The translations under genes and the position numbers were made by a program. The notes under the pieces are model-generated. The model made no database searches. It saw only the letters and a program-made list of their open reading frames with translations, and was not told the DNA's origin. DNA of 64,000 nucleotides from Streptomyces coelicoflavus (lineage in GTDB: Bacteria > Actinomycetota > Actinomycetes > Streptomycetales > Streptomycetaceae). The first letter of the stretch is position 1. Every line of letters starts with the position of its first letter. Positions 8,839 to 17,565 of the stretch are shown here, piece after piece. Where the stretch lies: positions 248,001 to 312,000 of the forward strand of contig NZ_BEWB01000005.1 in the NCBI RefSeq assembly GCF_003112555.1, given 5' to 3'.

Positions 8839-9687
8839 GTGACAGGCTCGGAAGCTCCCCCCTCGTTCCGGCTCGCGTACGTCCCGGGGGTGACGCCCGA
8901 CAAATGGGTGCGCATCTGGAACGAGCGGCTGCCGGACGTCCCCCTCTCCCTGACCCAGGTCCCCGCCGCCGGGGCGGGCGGTGTGCTGCTGGACGGCGAC
9001 GCCGACGCCGGGCTGCTGCGGCTGCCCGTCGACCGGACCGTGCTCAGCGCCATCCCGCTCTACACCGAGACCACGGTCGTGCTCATCCCCAAGGACCACC
9101 TCGTCACCGCGGCCGACGAGGTGACCGTCGAGGACCTCGCCGACGAGATCGTGCTGCACCCCCTGGACGACGTCCTCGGGTGGGAGAGGCTGCCGGGCCG
9201 GCCCGCGCTGGAACGTCCGGACACCACCGCGGACGCCGTCGAACTGGTGGCGGCCGGGATCGGCGTGCTGCTCGTGCCCCTGTCGCTGGCCCGGCTGCAC
9301 CACCGCAAGGACCTCACCTACCGCACGGTCACGGACGCCCCCGAATCGGGCGTGGCCCTGTGCTGGCCCGAGGACGCGCACACGGACCGGGTCGAGGACT
9401 TCATCGGCATCGTCCGGGGCCGGACCGTCAACAGCACCCGGGGCCGGCAGCCCGAACCGACGCGTTCGAAGGACGGGCGCGCGGAGGCGAGCACCCCGGC
9501 ACGCCGCAAACCGGCGGGCGGCAGGACGGGCGGCGGCAGGACGGGCGGGTCGGGCGCCGCGGGCGGAAAGGCCGGCGGAAAGCAGACCGGCGGTGCCGCC
9601 CGGCGCGGCACGGGTGGCAACCGCCGGGGCGGAAGCACCGGCAAGGGCAAGGGCGGTGGCCGCGGCGGCAGGCCGCACCACCGCTGA
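8839..9687 (+). CDS. LysR-type substrate-binding-domain protein without HTH, with basic Gly-rich tail
   Basis: The frame encodes 282 residues. Residues about 10-200 follow the periplasmic-binding-protein-like effector domain of LysR regulators (FRLAYVPGVTPDKW, YTETTVVLIPKDH, VELVAAGIGVLLVPLSLARLHH), but there is no N-terminal winged helix. Residues about 205-282 are a low-complexity tail rich in Gly, Arg and Lys that could bind nucleic acid non-specifically. The divergent DUF5997 partner may supply the DNA-binding part; that is inference. The tail and stop codon lie in duplicated DNA (next entry). Confidence 0.85.
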   Translation: MTGSEAPPSFRLAYVPGVTPDKWVRIWNERLPDVPLSLTQVPAAGAGGVLLDGDADAGLLRLPVDRTVLSAIPLYTETTVVLIPKDHLVTAADEVTVEDLADEIVLHPLDDVLGWERLPGRPALERPDTTADAVELVAAGIGVLLVPLSLARLHHRKDLTYRTVTDAPESGVALCWPEDAHTDRVEDFIGIVRGRTVNSTRGRQPEPTRSKDGRAEASTPARRKPAGGRTGGGRTGGSGAAGGKAGGKQTGGAARRGTGGNRRGGSTGKGKGGGRGGRPHHR

Positions 9688-9724
9688 CCCCGCCCCCCCG
9701 CACCACCGCTGACCCGGCCCCCCC
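9675..9724 (+). repeat. 25-bp tandem duplication spanning the stop codon of the LysR-like gene
   Basis: The unit gcaccaccgctgacccc followed by a C run occurs at 9675-9699 and again at 9700-9724 with one change. Copy one contains the last codons and TGA of the gene, so copy two is a non-coding replica of the gene's 3' end. Confidence 0.85.
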
Positions 9725-9763
9725 GCGGGCGACCCCGTCGGCGCACCGCCGGCGGGCGGACCG

Positions 9764-10504
9764 TCAGCGCACCGTCGGGCTCGGTGACGGTGCCGACGTG
9801 TTGACCTCGAGCCCGGGCGGCGCGGTGAGCGAGAGCACCGGTTCGCCCGGCTGCGGAGCCGGCGGCGTCAGCTGCACCTTGGGCAGGCTGGGCGGGGCGG
9901 TCTGCTGGAAGTTGACCTGGTCGAAATTGACCAGCCCGGTCTTCTCCAGCACGGTGATGTGGTCGAGGACGGTGTCGTTGGCCTGGTCGGCGAGCTGCCG
10001 CACCAGGGAGTTCTTGGTGTTGGCGCGGATCTTGGCGATGGCCGGGAAGATCTGGCCGTGCGTGATCCGCATGATGTTGACCGCGGTGGTGTCGAACTGC
10101 TTGCCCCGGGTCCCGTCCACGGTCGACACGAACTGCTGCTGCTGGGGAGACGCCAGGTTGGGCAGGGTGATGCCCAGCTCCGGCGCGATCCTGCGGCAGG
10201 TGGCGTCCAGCCGGGAGTGGCCGACGACCAGGTGCTCACCGGCCTCCCTCATCTCGGGTGACGTCCCCCGTTCCATGGCCATGAGTCCCAGCGGGTGCTC
10301 CCACAGCCCCGCGGCACGCACCTTCACCACGAAGTCCCGGTCCTGCTCGGTGAGCGGCCCGTACCGGGTGTTGGTGACGATCCGGGCCTGGTCGTTGCCC
10401 GCGTTCTGCACCCCGAGCATGGTCGGGTAGGCGAGTGCGGTGAGAGTGAGGACCAGGGCACCGGCCACGAAGGCGGTCCCTGCCGTGGTGCGCGTGACGC
10501 GCAT
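9764..10504 (-). CDS. DUF4142 secreted/lipid-face protein
   Basis: This 246-residue protein has a single N-terminal hydrophobic segment (residues about 8-28) acting as signal or anchor. The DUF4142 ferritin-like four-helix domain follows, with HPLGLMAMERG and LVVGHSRLD typical of the family, then a proline-rich C terminus. A ribosome site GGGAGG lies six bases before the ATG. DUF4142 proteins are exported and of unknown function. The gene stands alone between the LysR-like and HAD genes. Confidence 0.85.
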   Translation of the reverse strand: MRVTRTTAGTAFVAGALVLTLTALAYPTMLGVQNAGNDQARIVTNTRYGPLTEQDRDFVVKVRAAGLWEHPLGLMAMERGTSPEMREAGEHLVVGHSRLDATCRRIAPELGITLPNLASPQQQQFVSTVDGTRGKQFDTTAVNIMRITHGQIFPAIAKIRANTKNSLVRQLADQANDTVLDHITVLEKTGLVNFDQVNFQQTAPPSLPKVQLTPPAPQPGEPVLSLTAPPGLEVNTSAPSPSPTVR

Positions 10505-10588
10505 CGTGCCTCCCGGGGGCGAAGACAGGCTCGGACACCAGGGGGTACGGATACGGGCGGAGTTCTGATCACCGTTCCGGGCAGTTGC

Positions 10589-11290
10589 TCAATTCTTTTC
10601 CCCTCGCGCCAGCCAGTCGTAGGCCGCCCGCGCGGTGAACTCCTCCTGGCCCCCGCGCAGCAGAAGGCCCGCGGTGGCGAACTCCGGGGCGTCGGCCTGG
10701 TCCGCGACGTACGGGATCGCGATGCAGCGCATCCCCGCCGCGTGCGCGGCGGCGGCTCCGGGAGCGGCGTCCTCCAGGACCACGCAGCGGGCCGGTTCCG
10801 CCCCCAGCCGGCGGGCCGCCTCCAGGAACACGTCGGGGGCCGGCTTGCCCCGCGCGACCTCGTCGGCCGACACGACCGTGCGCAGGTGCGCGTCCAGGCC
10901 GGTGCGGGCGAGGATCGTCCCGATCGCCTCGGGCGACGAACCCGACGCCACCGCCATCGGTACGCCCTCGTCCGCCAGCAGCTCGACGAACCTCCGCATC
11001 TCGGGGTACGCGCGGGCCGAGGTGCGGGCGATCCCCAGGTAGTGGCGGTTCTTGACGGCGAGCAGTTCCCCGACCGTGGCCCGCAGGCCGTACCGGCGCT
11101 TCCAGTCGGCGACCGTCTCCCGGGTGCTGATGCCCACGTACGCCTCGTGGTCGGCCCAGGTGAAGTCCGCAACGCCGTACTCGGCGAGGGTGCGCCGGCC
11201 CGCTTCGTAGTAGTTCGGCTCGCTGTCCACGAGGGTTCCGTCGAGATCGAAGACGACCGAGATGCCGCCGAGTGCGCCCATGGTGCTCAT
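10589..11290 (-). CDS. HAD-superfamily hydrolase, beta-phosphoglucomutase-like
   Basis: The sequence has 233 residues and four HAD motifs: DLDGTLVDSE (nucleophile aspartate), ASGSSPEAI, the lysine in RGKPAPDVFLEAA, and EDAAPGAAAAHAAGM. The cap region between motif 1 and 2 is helical, as in phosphoglycolate phosphatase and beta-phosphoglucomutase relatives. The substrate is probably a small phosphorylated sugar, but this cannot be settled from sequence. The gene follows the Lrp regulator on the same strand with a 20-bp gap, so the two may be co-transcribed. Confidence 0.88.
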   Translation of the reverse strand: MSTMGALGGISVVFDLDGTLVDSEPNYYEAGRRTLAEYGVADFTWADHEAYVGISTRETVADWKRRYGLRATVGELLAVKNRHYLGIARTSARAYPEMRRFVELLADEGVPMAVASGSSPEAIGTILARTGLDAHLRTVVSADEVARGKPAPDVFLEAARRLGAEPARCVVLEDAAPGAAAAHAAGMRCIAIPYVADQADAPEFATAGLLLRGGQEEFTARAAYDWLARGEKN

Positions 11291-11310
11291 GGTGTCCAGG
11301 ATGCCAAGGA

Positions 11311-11787
11311 TCACCTGCGGGCCGAGCGTCCGATCGACTCCACCAGCGGAAGCAGCCGGTGCGGCACCCGCTCGCGCAACGCCACCTCGCTGCGGGTGCG
11401 GACCACGCCGGGCAGGCTGATCAGCTTCTGCACCACGTCCTCCAGGTGCGCGTTGTCGCGGGCCACGACGCGGGTCAGCAGGTCCCCGCCGCCGGTGATC
11501 GAGAAGGCCTCGACGATCTCCGGCACCGCCGCCAGCGCCTCGCCCACCTCGTCCAGGTGTCCCTGGGTGACCTCGATGTGCACGAACGCGAGCACCGGGT
11601 GGCCCAGGGCGGCGGGGGAGAGGGACGGGGCGGTGCCGGTGATCACGCCGTCCCGCTCCAGCCGGTCGAGGCGGGCCTGGAGGGTGCCGCGGGCGATCCC
11701 GAGGAGGCGGGCGTACTCGCGCACGCTGGTGCGCGGCTGCTCGAGCAGCAGCCGCAGGATGCGGGTGTCGAGCTCGTCGACGGCCAT
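11311..11787 (-). CDS. Lrp/AsnC family transcriptional regulator
   Basis: With the ATG at 11787 (MAVDELDTRILRLLLEQ) the protein has 158 residues; an upstream ATG at 11808 would add seven. The N-terminal HTH covers RTSVREYARLLGIARGTLQARLDRLERDGVI, followed by the RAM ligand-binding domain (HIEVTQGHLDEVGEALAAVPEIVEAFSITGGGDLL). Lrp-type regulators bind arrays of sites and sense amino acids or related small molecules. It diverges from the FUSC transporter gene over 122 bp that contain repeated half-sites (next entry), so it probably controls itself and that transporter. Confidence 0.92.
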   Translation of the reverse strand: MAVDELDTRILRLLLEQPRTSVREYARLLGIARGTLQARLDRLERDGVITGTAPSLSPAALGHPVLAFVHIEVTQGHLDEVGEALAAVPEIVEAFSITGGGDLLTRVVARDNAHLEDVVQKLISLPGVVRTRSEVALRERVPHRLLPLVESIGRSARR

Positions 11788-11808
11788 CGCGGGTCCGGCT
11801 CCTCTCAT

Positions 11809-11862
11809 CGGCCATTGGCTCTCCGATGGCCGCAGGCATGCCGTGATCAGTGTACCAATGGC
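11809..11862. promoter_or_regulatory. Candidate Lrp/AsnC operator array
   Basis: Two overlapping inverted repeats are readable: cggccat (11809-11815) against atggccg (11826-11832), and gccattgg (11811-11818) against ccaatggc (11855-11862). The second pair is about 44 bp apart, near four helical turns, as expected for octameric Lrp-type wrapping. A related gccactgg follows at about 11887. Binding by the neighbouring regulator is inference. Confidence 0.5.
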
Positions 11863-11909
11863 CCAGTGTCTCAGCGACGAGTTGAGCCACTGGTGGAAAA
11901 GGTGCTCCT

Positions 11910-13496
11910 ATGGACGCGTCGATGGCGCTGCGGACCCCGCGGCGCCTTTTGCATGCGGTGACTTCCGGGCCAGTGGGCGTGAGTGAGCGAGGGGGCGGTA
12001 ATCAAGTGCTGAAGAAGGTGTTCGTGAGCCCGGACCCGGGACGGTCCCGGCTGCGGTTCGCCGCCCGGGCCGTCCTCGGCATCGGGCTGGCCGTCGTGGT
12101 GTGCGGGATGGCCGGTACCTCCCTGATCGGCGCGATCATCGGCGGCCTCGCCGCCCTGCTCGCGCTGTTCACCGTCACCGACGCCACCGTGCGCGGCCAG
12201 GCCGTCACCACCGCGCTGCTGCCGGTCGCCGGGCTGCCCGTGCTCACCGCCGCCGCCGCGCTGCACGACCTGCCCGTGGCCCGTGACCTCACCTTCCTCG
12301 CCGTCGTCGGCGCCGGCGTGTACGCGCGCCGCTGGGGGCCGCGCGGGCACAGCCTCGGCGTGTTCGCCTTCATGACCTTCTTCATCGCCCAGTTCCTGCA
12401 CGCCACCACGGACCGGCTGCCCGAGATGTACGCCGCCGTCCTGCTGTCCGTGGCCGCCGCCGCGGCGGTGCGGTTCGGCCTGTGGTGCTACGAGCGCCGC
12501 CGGCCCGCGCCTGCCGTCCCCGCGCCGCCCGCCGGCACCGGGCTGGCCCGCATCACCACCCGGCAGGCCGTGCAGGCCACCGCGGGCGCGGGCTTCGCCC
12601 TGGTCGTGGGCCAGCTGGTGTCCGGGGACCGCTGGTACTGGGCCGTAGGCGCCACCTGGTGGGTGTTCGTCAACACCACCTCGCGCGGCGAGACGCTGGT
12701 GCGCGGCTTCCGCCGCGTCCTCGGCACGGTCGTCGGCATCGGCCTGGGCTTCCTGATCGCCGTGCCGGTGGCCGGGGCTCCGGTGCCCACCGCCGTGCTC
12801 GCCGCCGCCTGCGTGTTCGGCATCTTCTACAGCGCCGCGGTCTCCTACACCTGGATGATGCTCTGCGTGACCCTGCTCGCCGAGCTGCTCTACGGCCTCC
12901 TGGGCTTCCTCAGCCCCGGCCTGCTCGCCCTGCGGCTCGCCGAGACCGGCGTGGGCGCGCTCGGTGCCGCGCTCGCCGTGCTCTTCGTCCTGCCGGTCAC
13001 CACGCACGCCGTCACCGACGTCTGGATCCAGCGGGCCCTGCACTGCGTGCACGCCTGCACCGCTCAGGCCGCCGCCCGCCTCGCCGGTACGGAGGGCGCC
13101 GACCCGGCGGCGCGCGTGGCGGAACTGGAGCAGCTGCTCGGCCGGGTACGGCTGTCCGTCGCTCCGCTCGTGCACCCGCTGAGCCCCATGTACGGCCGCA
13201 GGCGGCGGGCCCGCCGGGTCCTCGACCTGCTCGACGACTGCGCGCGGGAGATCCGCGGCCTCGTCGCCGTCGCCGCCGACCCCGAAGCCTCGCACGACGC
13301 CCGGCTGGCCGCCGCCTGCTGGCGTGTCGAGGCCGCGGTCGAGGCACTCACCGGCGGGGGCACTGTCCCCGCCCGTACGGGCGGACCGCGCGCCGCCGAA
13401 CCCGCCCTGGCTCACCTCCACGACCTGGAACACGCCCTCGCCGAACTCGCCGCGCCCCTGCGCAGCCCCTCCGGTTCGCGCCTGGCCGGCGCCTGA
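11910..13496 (+). CDS. FUSC-family membrane protein (aromatic acid exporter-like)
   Basis: The 528-residue protein has two blocks of about five to six transmembrane helices: residues about 48-160, then about 215-370 with YWAVGATWWVFVNTTSRGETLVRGFRRVLGTVVGIGLGF, the FUSC core. A cytoplasmic helical C-terminal domain follows. Related proteins export aromatic acids or fusaric acid. Start choice: ATG 11910 has an AAGGTG just upstream; GTG 12006, right before the conserved region, is an alternative. The divergent Lrp regulator is the likely controller. Confidence 0.85.
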   Translation: MDASMALRTPRRLLHAVTSGPVGVSERGGGNQVLKKVFVSPDPGRSRLRFAARAVLGIGLAVVVCGMAGTSLIGAIIGGLAALLALFTVTDATVRGQAVTTALLPVAGLPVLTAAAALHDLPVARDLTFLAVVGAGVYARRWGPRGHSLGVFAFMTFFIAQFLHATTDRLPEMYAAVLLSVAAAAAVRFGLWCYERRRPAPAVPAPPAGTGLARITTRQAVQATAGAGFALVVGQLVSGDRWYWAVGATWWVFVNTTSRGETLVRGFRRVLGTVVGIGLGFLIAVPVAGAPVPTAVLAAACVFGIFYSAAVSYTWMMLCVTLLAELLYGLLGFLSPGLLALRLAETGVGALGAALAVLFVLPVTTHAVTDVWIQRALHCVHACTAQAAARLAGTEGADPAARVAELEQLLGRVRLSVAPLVHPLSPMYGRRRRARRVLDLLDDCAREIRGLVAVAADPEASHDARLAAACWRVEAAVEALTGGGTVPARTGGPRAAEPALAHLHDLEHALAELAAPLRSPSGSRLAGA

Positions 13497-13527
13497 CCCG
13501 TCGTACCCGTCGTACTCGCGACACCCG

Positions 13528-13543
13528 TTTGGTCTAGACCGCA
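13528..13543. promoter_or_regulatory. DasR-type operator (dre-like palindrome)
   Basis: The segment contains TGGTCTAGACC at 13530-13540, a perfect ggtctagacc palindrome, and matches 12 of 16 positions of the dre consensus ACTGGTCTAGACCACT known for the GntR regulator DasR. It lies 70 bp upstream of the lactonase-like gene start at 13613. No other copy of this motif was seen in the window. Confidence 0.75.
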
Positions 13544-13612
13544 AGTGATCGACTGCTACCGTCGCTCCCGGGCGTCGATCGGTTCGGTCGGTCAGTGACG
13601 AGAGGGGCAGCG

Positions 13613-14650
13613 GTGACGGACGGTGGCAGGCGGCAGCGGCGGGCATTCATCGGTTCGTTCACGGCGGCCGGCGGCCCCGGGATCCTGACGGCGACCGTCG
13701 CCCCCGACAGCGGCGCCCTCACGGTCGTGAGCGGCACGGACGGTCTGGCCGACCCGTCCTACCTGGCCCTGGCACCCGACGGCGACACGCTCTACGCCGT
13801 CAGCGAGACGGCCGAGGGCGCGGTGGCCGCCTATGGCGTGAGCGGGGACAGGCCCGAGCCCACCGGGAGGCCGGTGCCCGTCGAGGCCGCCGGACCGACT
13901 CACCTGTGCCTGTACGCCGGGCACGTGCTGACCGCCAACTACGGCTCCGGCACCGTCACCGCCGTGCCGGTCCGCGCCGACGGCACCCTCGCCCGGTCCG
14001 CGTCCGGCGTCCTGCGGCACACCGGCTCGGGACCGCACGCCCAGCGGCAGCAGGGACCCCACGCCCACCAGGTACGGCCCGACCCCAGCGGGCGATGGGC
14101 CGTCAGCGTGGACCTGGGCACCGACTCGGTGCGGGTCTGCACCCTCGCCGACGGTGTCCCCGCCGTGCACCGGGAGATCGCGCTGCGCCCCGGCTCGGGA
14201 CCGCGGCACCTGGCCTTTCACCCGGACGGCTCCCACGCCTACGTCGTCAACGAACTGGCGCCGACCGTCACCGTCTGCCACTGGGACGCCGCCGACGGCG
14301 CCCTCAAGCCCCTCACGGAGGTGCCGGTGCTGCCGGGGGCCCCGGCGGGCGACGCCTACCCGTCCGGCATCGCCGTCTCGCCCGACGGCCGCTTCGTGTG
14401 GACCGCGACCCGAGGCGAGGACGTCCTGTCCGTGTTCGTCGTGGAGCCGGACGGGCTGCGCCTGGCCGCCACCGTGCCCTGCGGCGGCCACTGGCCCCGC
14501 GACATCACCGTGTCGGAGGGTTTCCTGTACGCGGCCAACGAACGCTCCGGAGACGTGACCTGGTTCGCCCTGGACCCCACCACCGGCATCCCCCGCCGCA
14601 CGGGTTCCCTGCCGGTCCCGGCAGCCTCCTGCGTGATCTTCGCCCCGTAG
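13613..14650 (+). CDS. Lactonase-family seven-bladed beta-propeller protein (6-phosphogluconolactonase-like)
   Basis: The GTG at 13613 is chosen because GAGAGGGG precedes it; the earlier GTG at 13595 lacks one. The 345-residue protein has propeller repeats such as PSYLALAPDGDTLYAVSE, PHAHQVRPDPSGRWAVSVDLGTD, HLAFHPDGSHAYVVNEL and PSGIAVSPDGRFVWTATR, as in the YbhE/Pgl lactonase family. Known members hydrolyse 6-phosphogluconolactone or related lactones. The upstream DasR box would tie expression to amino-sugar phosphate levels. It is followed by a strong terminator. Confidence 0.88.
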   Translation: MTDGGRRQRRAFIGSFTAAGGPGILTATVAPDSGALTVVSGTDGLADPSYLALAPDGDTLYAVSETAEGAVAAYGVSGDRPEPTGRPVPVEAAGPTHLCLYAGHVLTANYGSGTVTAVPVRADGTLARSASGVLRHTGSGPHAQRQQGPHAHQVRPDPSGRWAVSVDLGTDSVRVCTLADGVPAVHREIALRPGSGPRHLAFHPDGSHAYVVNELAPTVTVCHWDAADGALKPLTEVPVLPGAPAGDAYPSGIAVSPDGRFVWTATRGEDVLSVFVVEPDGLRLAATVPCGGHWPRDITVSEGFLYAANERSGDVTWFALDPTTGIPRRTGSLPVPAASCVIFAP

Positions 14651-14706
14651 CCGCGGGCAATCGTGCCTCCCCCGGTGCCCGAATCGACCGGCGGCGCCAC
14701 AACGCC

Positions 14707-14742
14707 GAAGGGGCCCGCTCCTCTCTCGGAGCGGGCCCCTTC
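14707..14742. terminator. Bidirectional terminator, 15-bp perfect stem
   Basis: Arms at 14707-14721 and 14728-14742 (gaaggggcccgctcc and its complement) form a perfect 15-bp stem with a six-base loop. It lies between the convergent lactonase and chelatase genes and can serve both. Confidence 0.92.
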
Positions 14743-14775
14743 ACCAACAGCCGGACATGCGCGCGCACGCGCACG

Positions 14776-15702
14776 TCACTGAACCGGCGCCCCCTGCGCC
14801 TGCTGCGGCGAGATGCCGAGCGCCGTCGTGTACTTGGCCAGCGCCAGCTTGCCGATCGCCGGGTACGGACCGAGCGGCTCGGCGGTGGAGCAGCCCGCCT
14901 CCTTGGCCGCCTCCTCCAGCACGGACGCCTCGATCTCCGGACCGATCAGATACGGCGCGAGCGCCAGCTGCTGCGAGCCCGAGGAGCGCAGCTGCTCGGC
15001 CACGGACGCGATCGAGCCCTCCTCGTCCAGCGCCGCCGCGATCACCGGCACGGCGAGACGCGCGGCGAGCAGCATGCCGGTGATCCCGGCCGCCTGGACG
15101 GCCTCGTCACCGCCGACGGAGGCCAGGATGATGCCGTCCGCGGCGGTCGCCACGGTGAACAGACGGGCACGGTCGGCGCGGGCGAGGCCTGCCTCGGAGA
15201 GCCGCACGTGCAGCGCCTCGGCCAGCAGCGGGTGCGGGCCGAGCACGTCGGTCAGCTCGGCCGCGATCCTGCTGTCCATGACGGCCTGCCGGATCCGGCG
15301 CAGCAGCGCGTTGTCCGGCCCGGCGAGCAGCGGCACGACGACCGCGACGGGGCCCTCGGGCTCCTTCACGTCCAGGCCGGCGGCGCGGGCCTGCTCGAAG
15401 CGGGCGGTGCGCTCCTCGGCGGCCCGCACGAGCACGGCGGACAGGGAGGGGAACTCGGTGTCGTCGTCCCCGTCGAGGTGACCGATCCGGGCGTCGAGCC
15501 CGGGCAGCTCGGAACGGGCGATGCTGATGACCTCGTCGGCGAGGCTTCGGGTGGCGCTGCTGGGCGTCCCCGGCACCGCGAGGACAAGCGCCGGCGCGCC
15601 CTCGGGAGCCACCAGTGGTTCGGGACGGCGGTGCCGTCCGGGCTGGCGGGGGCGCGGCATTCGTACTGGCAGGCCGGACGCGGGCCCAGTGGGGGAGCTC
15701 AT
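14776..15702 (-). CDS. Sirohydrochlorin chelatase-like protein (CbiX family)
   Basis: From the ATG at 15702 the protein has 308 residues. It carries two CbiX-like halves: APALVLAVPGTPSSATRSLADEV with GHLDGDD in the first, and GGDEAVQAAGITGMLLAARLAVPVIAAALDEEGSIASVAEQL in the second. CbiX/SirB enzymes insert iron or cobalt into sirohydrochlorin for siroheme or cobalamin. Usual metal-binding histidines are weak here, so activity is not certain. Much longer upstream extensions are low-complexity and rejected. The sugar-kinase gene lies 138 bp upstream on the same strand. Confidence 0.78.
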   Translation of the reverse strand: MSSPTGPASGLPVRMPRPRQPGRHRRPEPLVAPEGAPALVLAVPGTPSSATRSLADEVISIARSELPGLDARIGHLDGDDDTEFPSLSAVLVRAAEERTARFEQARAAGLDVKEPEGPVAVVVPLLAGPDNALLRRIRQAVMDSRIAAELTDVLGPHPLLAEALHVRLSEAGLARADRARLFTVATAADGIILASVGGDEAVQAAGITGMLLAARLAVPVIAAALDEEGSIASVAEQLRSSGSQQLALAPYLIGPEIEASVLEEAAKEAGCSTAEPLGPYPAIGKLALAKYTTALGISPQQAQGAPVQ

Positions 15703-15840
15703 GGCGCCGCATGTTACTGGTTTCCGGGGTTTCCCTGTTCGGGGAGGGTGCAGGTGAGCGGTATCCGTCCGGTTTTGTCTGATGAGTGACGTACGGATCG
15801 GCCGACATCGGCACGATTCACCTCGCCGGCGGACCACTTC

Positions 15841-16821
15841 TCAGCCGCCCGGCACACGCGTCACCCACAGCATTCCGTCGTCACCCGGAAGCGTGAGCGA
15901 GCCGGCCGCGAGGTCGGTCGCGATCCGCACCGAGCCGTCCAGCGGATCACCCTCCGCGGTCGTGCGCCGCGCCTGCGGCAGCCGCTTCGCCAGCTCTTCC
16001 CCCAGCGGCACGAGCAGCGGGTCGCCCATCCGCAGCAGCCCGCCGGTGACCGCGACCCGGGGCTCGCCGCCGGCCGGGCAGACCGCGGCTGCCGAGTCGG
16101 CCATGTGCCGTGCGGCGGCCCGCAGAATGCCCGCGGCGACACGGTCGGCGGCCGCGCAGGCGGCCACCTCGGGAGCGAAGGAGGCGAGGACGGCGGGACG
16201 GTCGGAGCGCGGATACACCTGCCCGGGCAGCCCCGCCGCCGGACCGAACCGGGCCTCGGCCCGGGCCAGCAGCCGCGTGGAACCGCCCTCCCGCCCGTCA
16301 TGGGCGCGCAGCGCCGCCTCCAGACCGGCCCGCCCGATCCAGGCACCGCTGCCGCAGTCGCCGAGCAGGTGTCCCCAGCCGTCCGCCCGGTGCCAGCGGG
16401 ACAGGTCGGTGCCGACGGCGATCAGGCCGGTACCGGCGGCCACCACCGCCCCCGCCCGGGGACCCAGGGCGCCCACGTACGCGGTCACGGCGTCGGCGGC
16501 CAGCGCGACCGTCCGCACGCCCAGCTCCCGGGCCAGCGCGCCCGGCAGTTCGGCGCGCAGGGCGTCGCCCAGCGTGGCCAGCCCGGCGGCGCCCACGACG
16601 ACGGTGCCGAGCCGGGCGACGCCCGTCTCCTCGGTCAATGCCCTGGCCATGGGCAGCAGTTGCGCCAAGAGGTGGCCGGGGTCGATCCCGCGCGGACCGG
16701 TGCGAACGGGCTCGCGCGAGACACGCCGGCCCAGCGGACCGGGGTCGCCGCCGACGGTGCCGACGACGACCCGCAGCCCCGAACCGCCGGAGTCCACGGC
16801 CAGGAAGCCGACGCCGCTCAC
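15841..16821 (-). CDS. BadF/BadG-type ATPase, N-acetylglucosamine kinase-like
   Basis: The product has 326 residues and the ASKHA fold: phosphate 1 motif [14 protein letters not shown] at the N terminus, GAAGLAT, the adenosine-side [10 protein letters not shown], and [18 protein letters not shown], which is typical of eukaryote-like GlcNAc kinases. It would phosphorylate N-acetylglucosamine or a related amino sugar in the cytoplasm. Its start overlaps the 3' end of ung by four bases, so translation is coupled. The nearby DasR box is on another transcript, but the shared amino-sugar theme is notable. Confidence 0.85.
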   Translation of the reverse strand: MSGVGFLAVDSGGSGLRVVVGTVGGDPGPLGRRVSREPVRTGPRGIDPGHLLAQLLPMARALTEETGVARLGTVVVGAAGLATLGDALRAELPGALARELGVRTVALAADAVTAYVGALGPRAGAVVAAGTGLIAVGTDLSRWHRADGWGHLLGDCGSGAWIGRAGLEAALRAHDGREGGSTRLLARAEARFGPAAGLPGQVYPRSDRPAVLASFAPEVAACAAADRVAAGILRAAARHMADSAAAVCPAGGEPRVAVTGGLLRMGDPLLVPLGEELAKRLPQARRTTAEGDPLDGSVRIATDLAAGSLTLPGDDGMLWVTRVPGG

Positions 16822-17504
16822 GGCAGACGCCAGTCGACCGGCTGACCTCCCAGACGCATCAGCAGGTCGTTGGCCCGGCTGAACGGACGTGAACCGAAGA
16901 AGCCCCGGTCGGCCGACATCGGGGACGGGTGCGCCGACTCGACCGCCGGCAGGTCACCGAGCAGCGGCCGCAGATTGCGGGCGTCGCGGCCCCAGAGGAT
17001 GGACACCATCGGCTTGCCGCGCGCCGCGAGCGCGCGTATCGCCTGCTCGGTGACCTCCTCCCAGCCCTTGCCACGATGCGCCGCGGGCTTGCGCGGGGCC
17101 GTGGTGAGCGCCCTGTTGAGCAGCAGCACACCCTGCTGTGTCCAGGGCGTCAGGTCTCCGTTGGAGGGCTGCGGGAGGCCCAGGTCGGCGTTCAGCTCAC
17201 GGAAGATGTTCACCAGGCTGCCGGGCAGCGGGCGCACCTCGGGCGCGACGGAGAACGACAGCCCGACGGCGTGTCCCGGGGTGGGGTACGGGTCCTGTCC
17301 GACGATCAGAACCCGTACGTCGTCGAACGGCTGCTGGAACGCCCGCAGGACGTTCGCCCCGGCCGGCAGGTAGGTGCGTCCGGCGGCGATCTCCGCGCGC
17401 AGGAACTCACCCATCGAGGTGATCCGTCCGGCGACGGGTTCCAGGGCCTTCGCCCAGCCCGCTTCGACGATTTCATTCAAGGGTCGTGGTGCCACGGGCG
17501 TCAC
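16818..17504 (-). CDS. ung: Uracil-DNA glycosylase, family 1
   Basis: At 228 residues it is the usual length. The water-activating motif [18 protein letters not shown] starts near residue 69 (catalytic Asp71), followed by LLLNRALTT with the uracil-recognition Asn, and the intercalation-loop motif [21 protein letters not shown] near the C terminus. It removes uracil from DNA in base-excision repair. It is the first gene of a short leftward unit with the sugar kinase. A propeller gene on the same strand begins well upstream with a 61-bp gap. Confidence 0.97.
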   Translation of the reverse strand: MTPVAPRPLNEIVEAGWAKALEPVAGRITSMGEFLRAEIAAGRTYLPAGANVLRAFQQPFDDVRVLIVGQDPYPTPGHAVGLSFSVAPEVRPLPGSLVNIFRELNADLGLPQPSNGDLTPWTQQGVLLLNRALTTAPRKPAAHRGKGWEEVTEQAIRALAARGKPMVSILWGRDARNLRPLLGDLPAVESAHPSPMSADRGFFGSRPFSRANDLLMRLGGQPVDWRLP

Positions 17505-17565
17505 CCTACTGCCGTACGGGTGACGCCGATCAACCGGTGGCCAAGGCCGGTCCCCCCGGTCCGGT

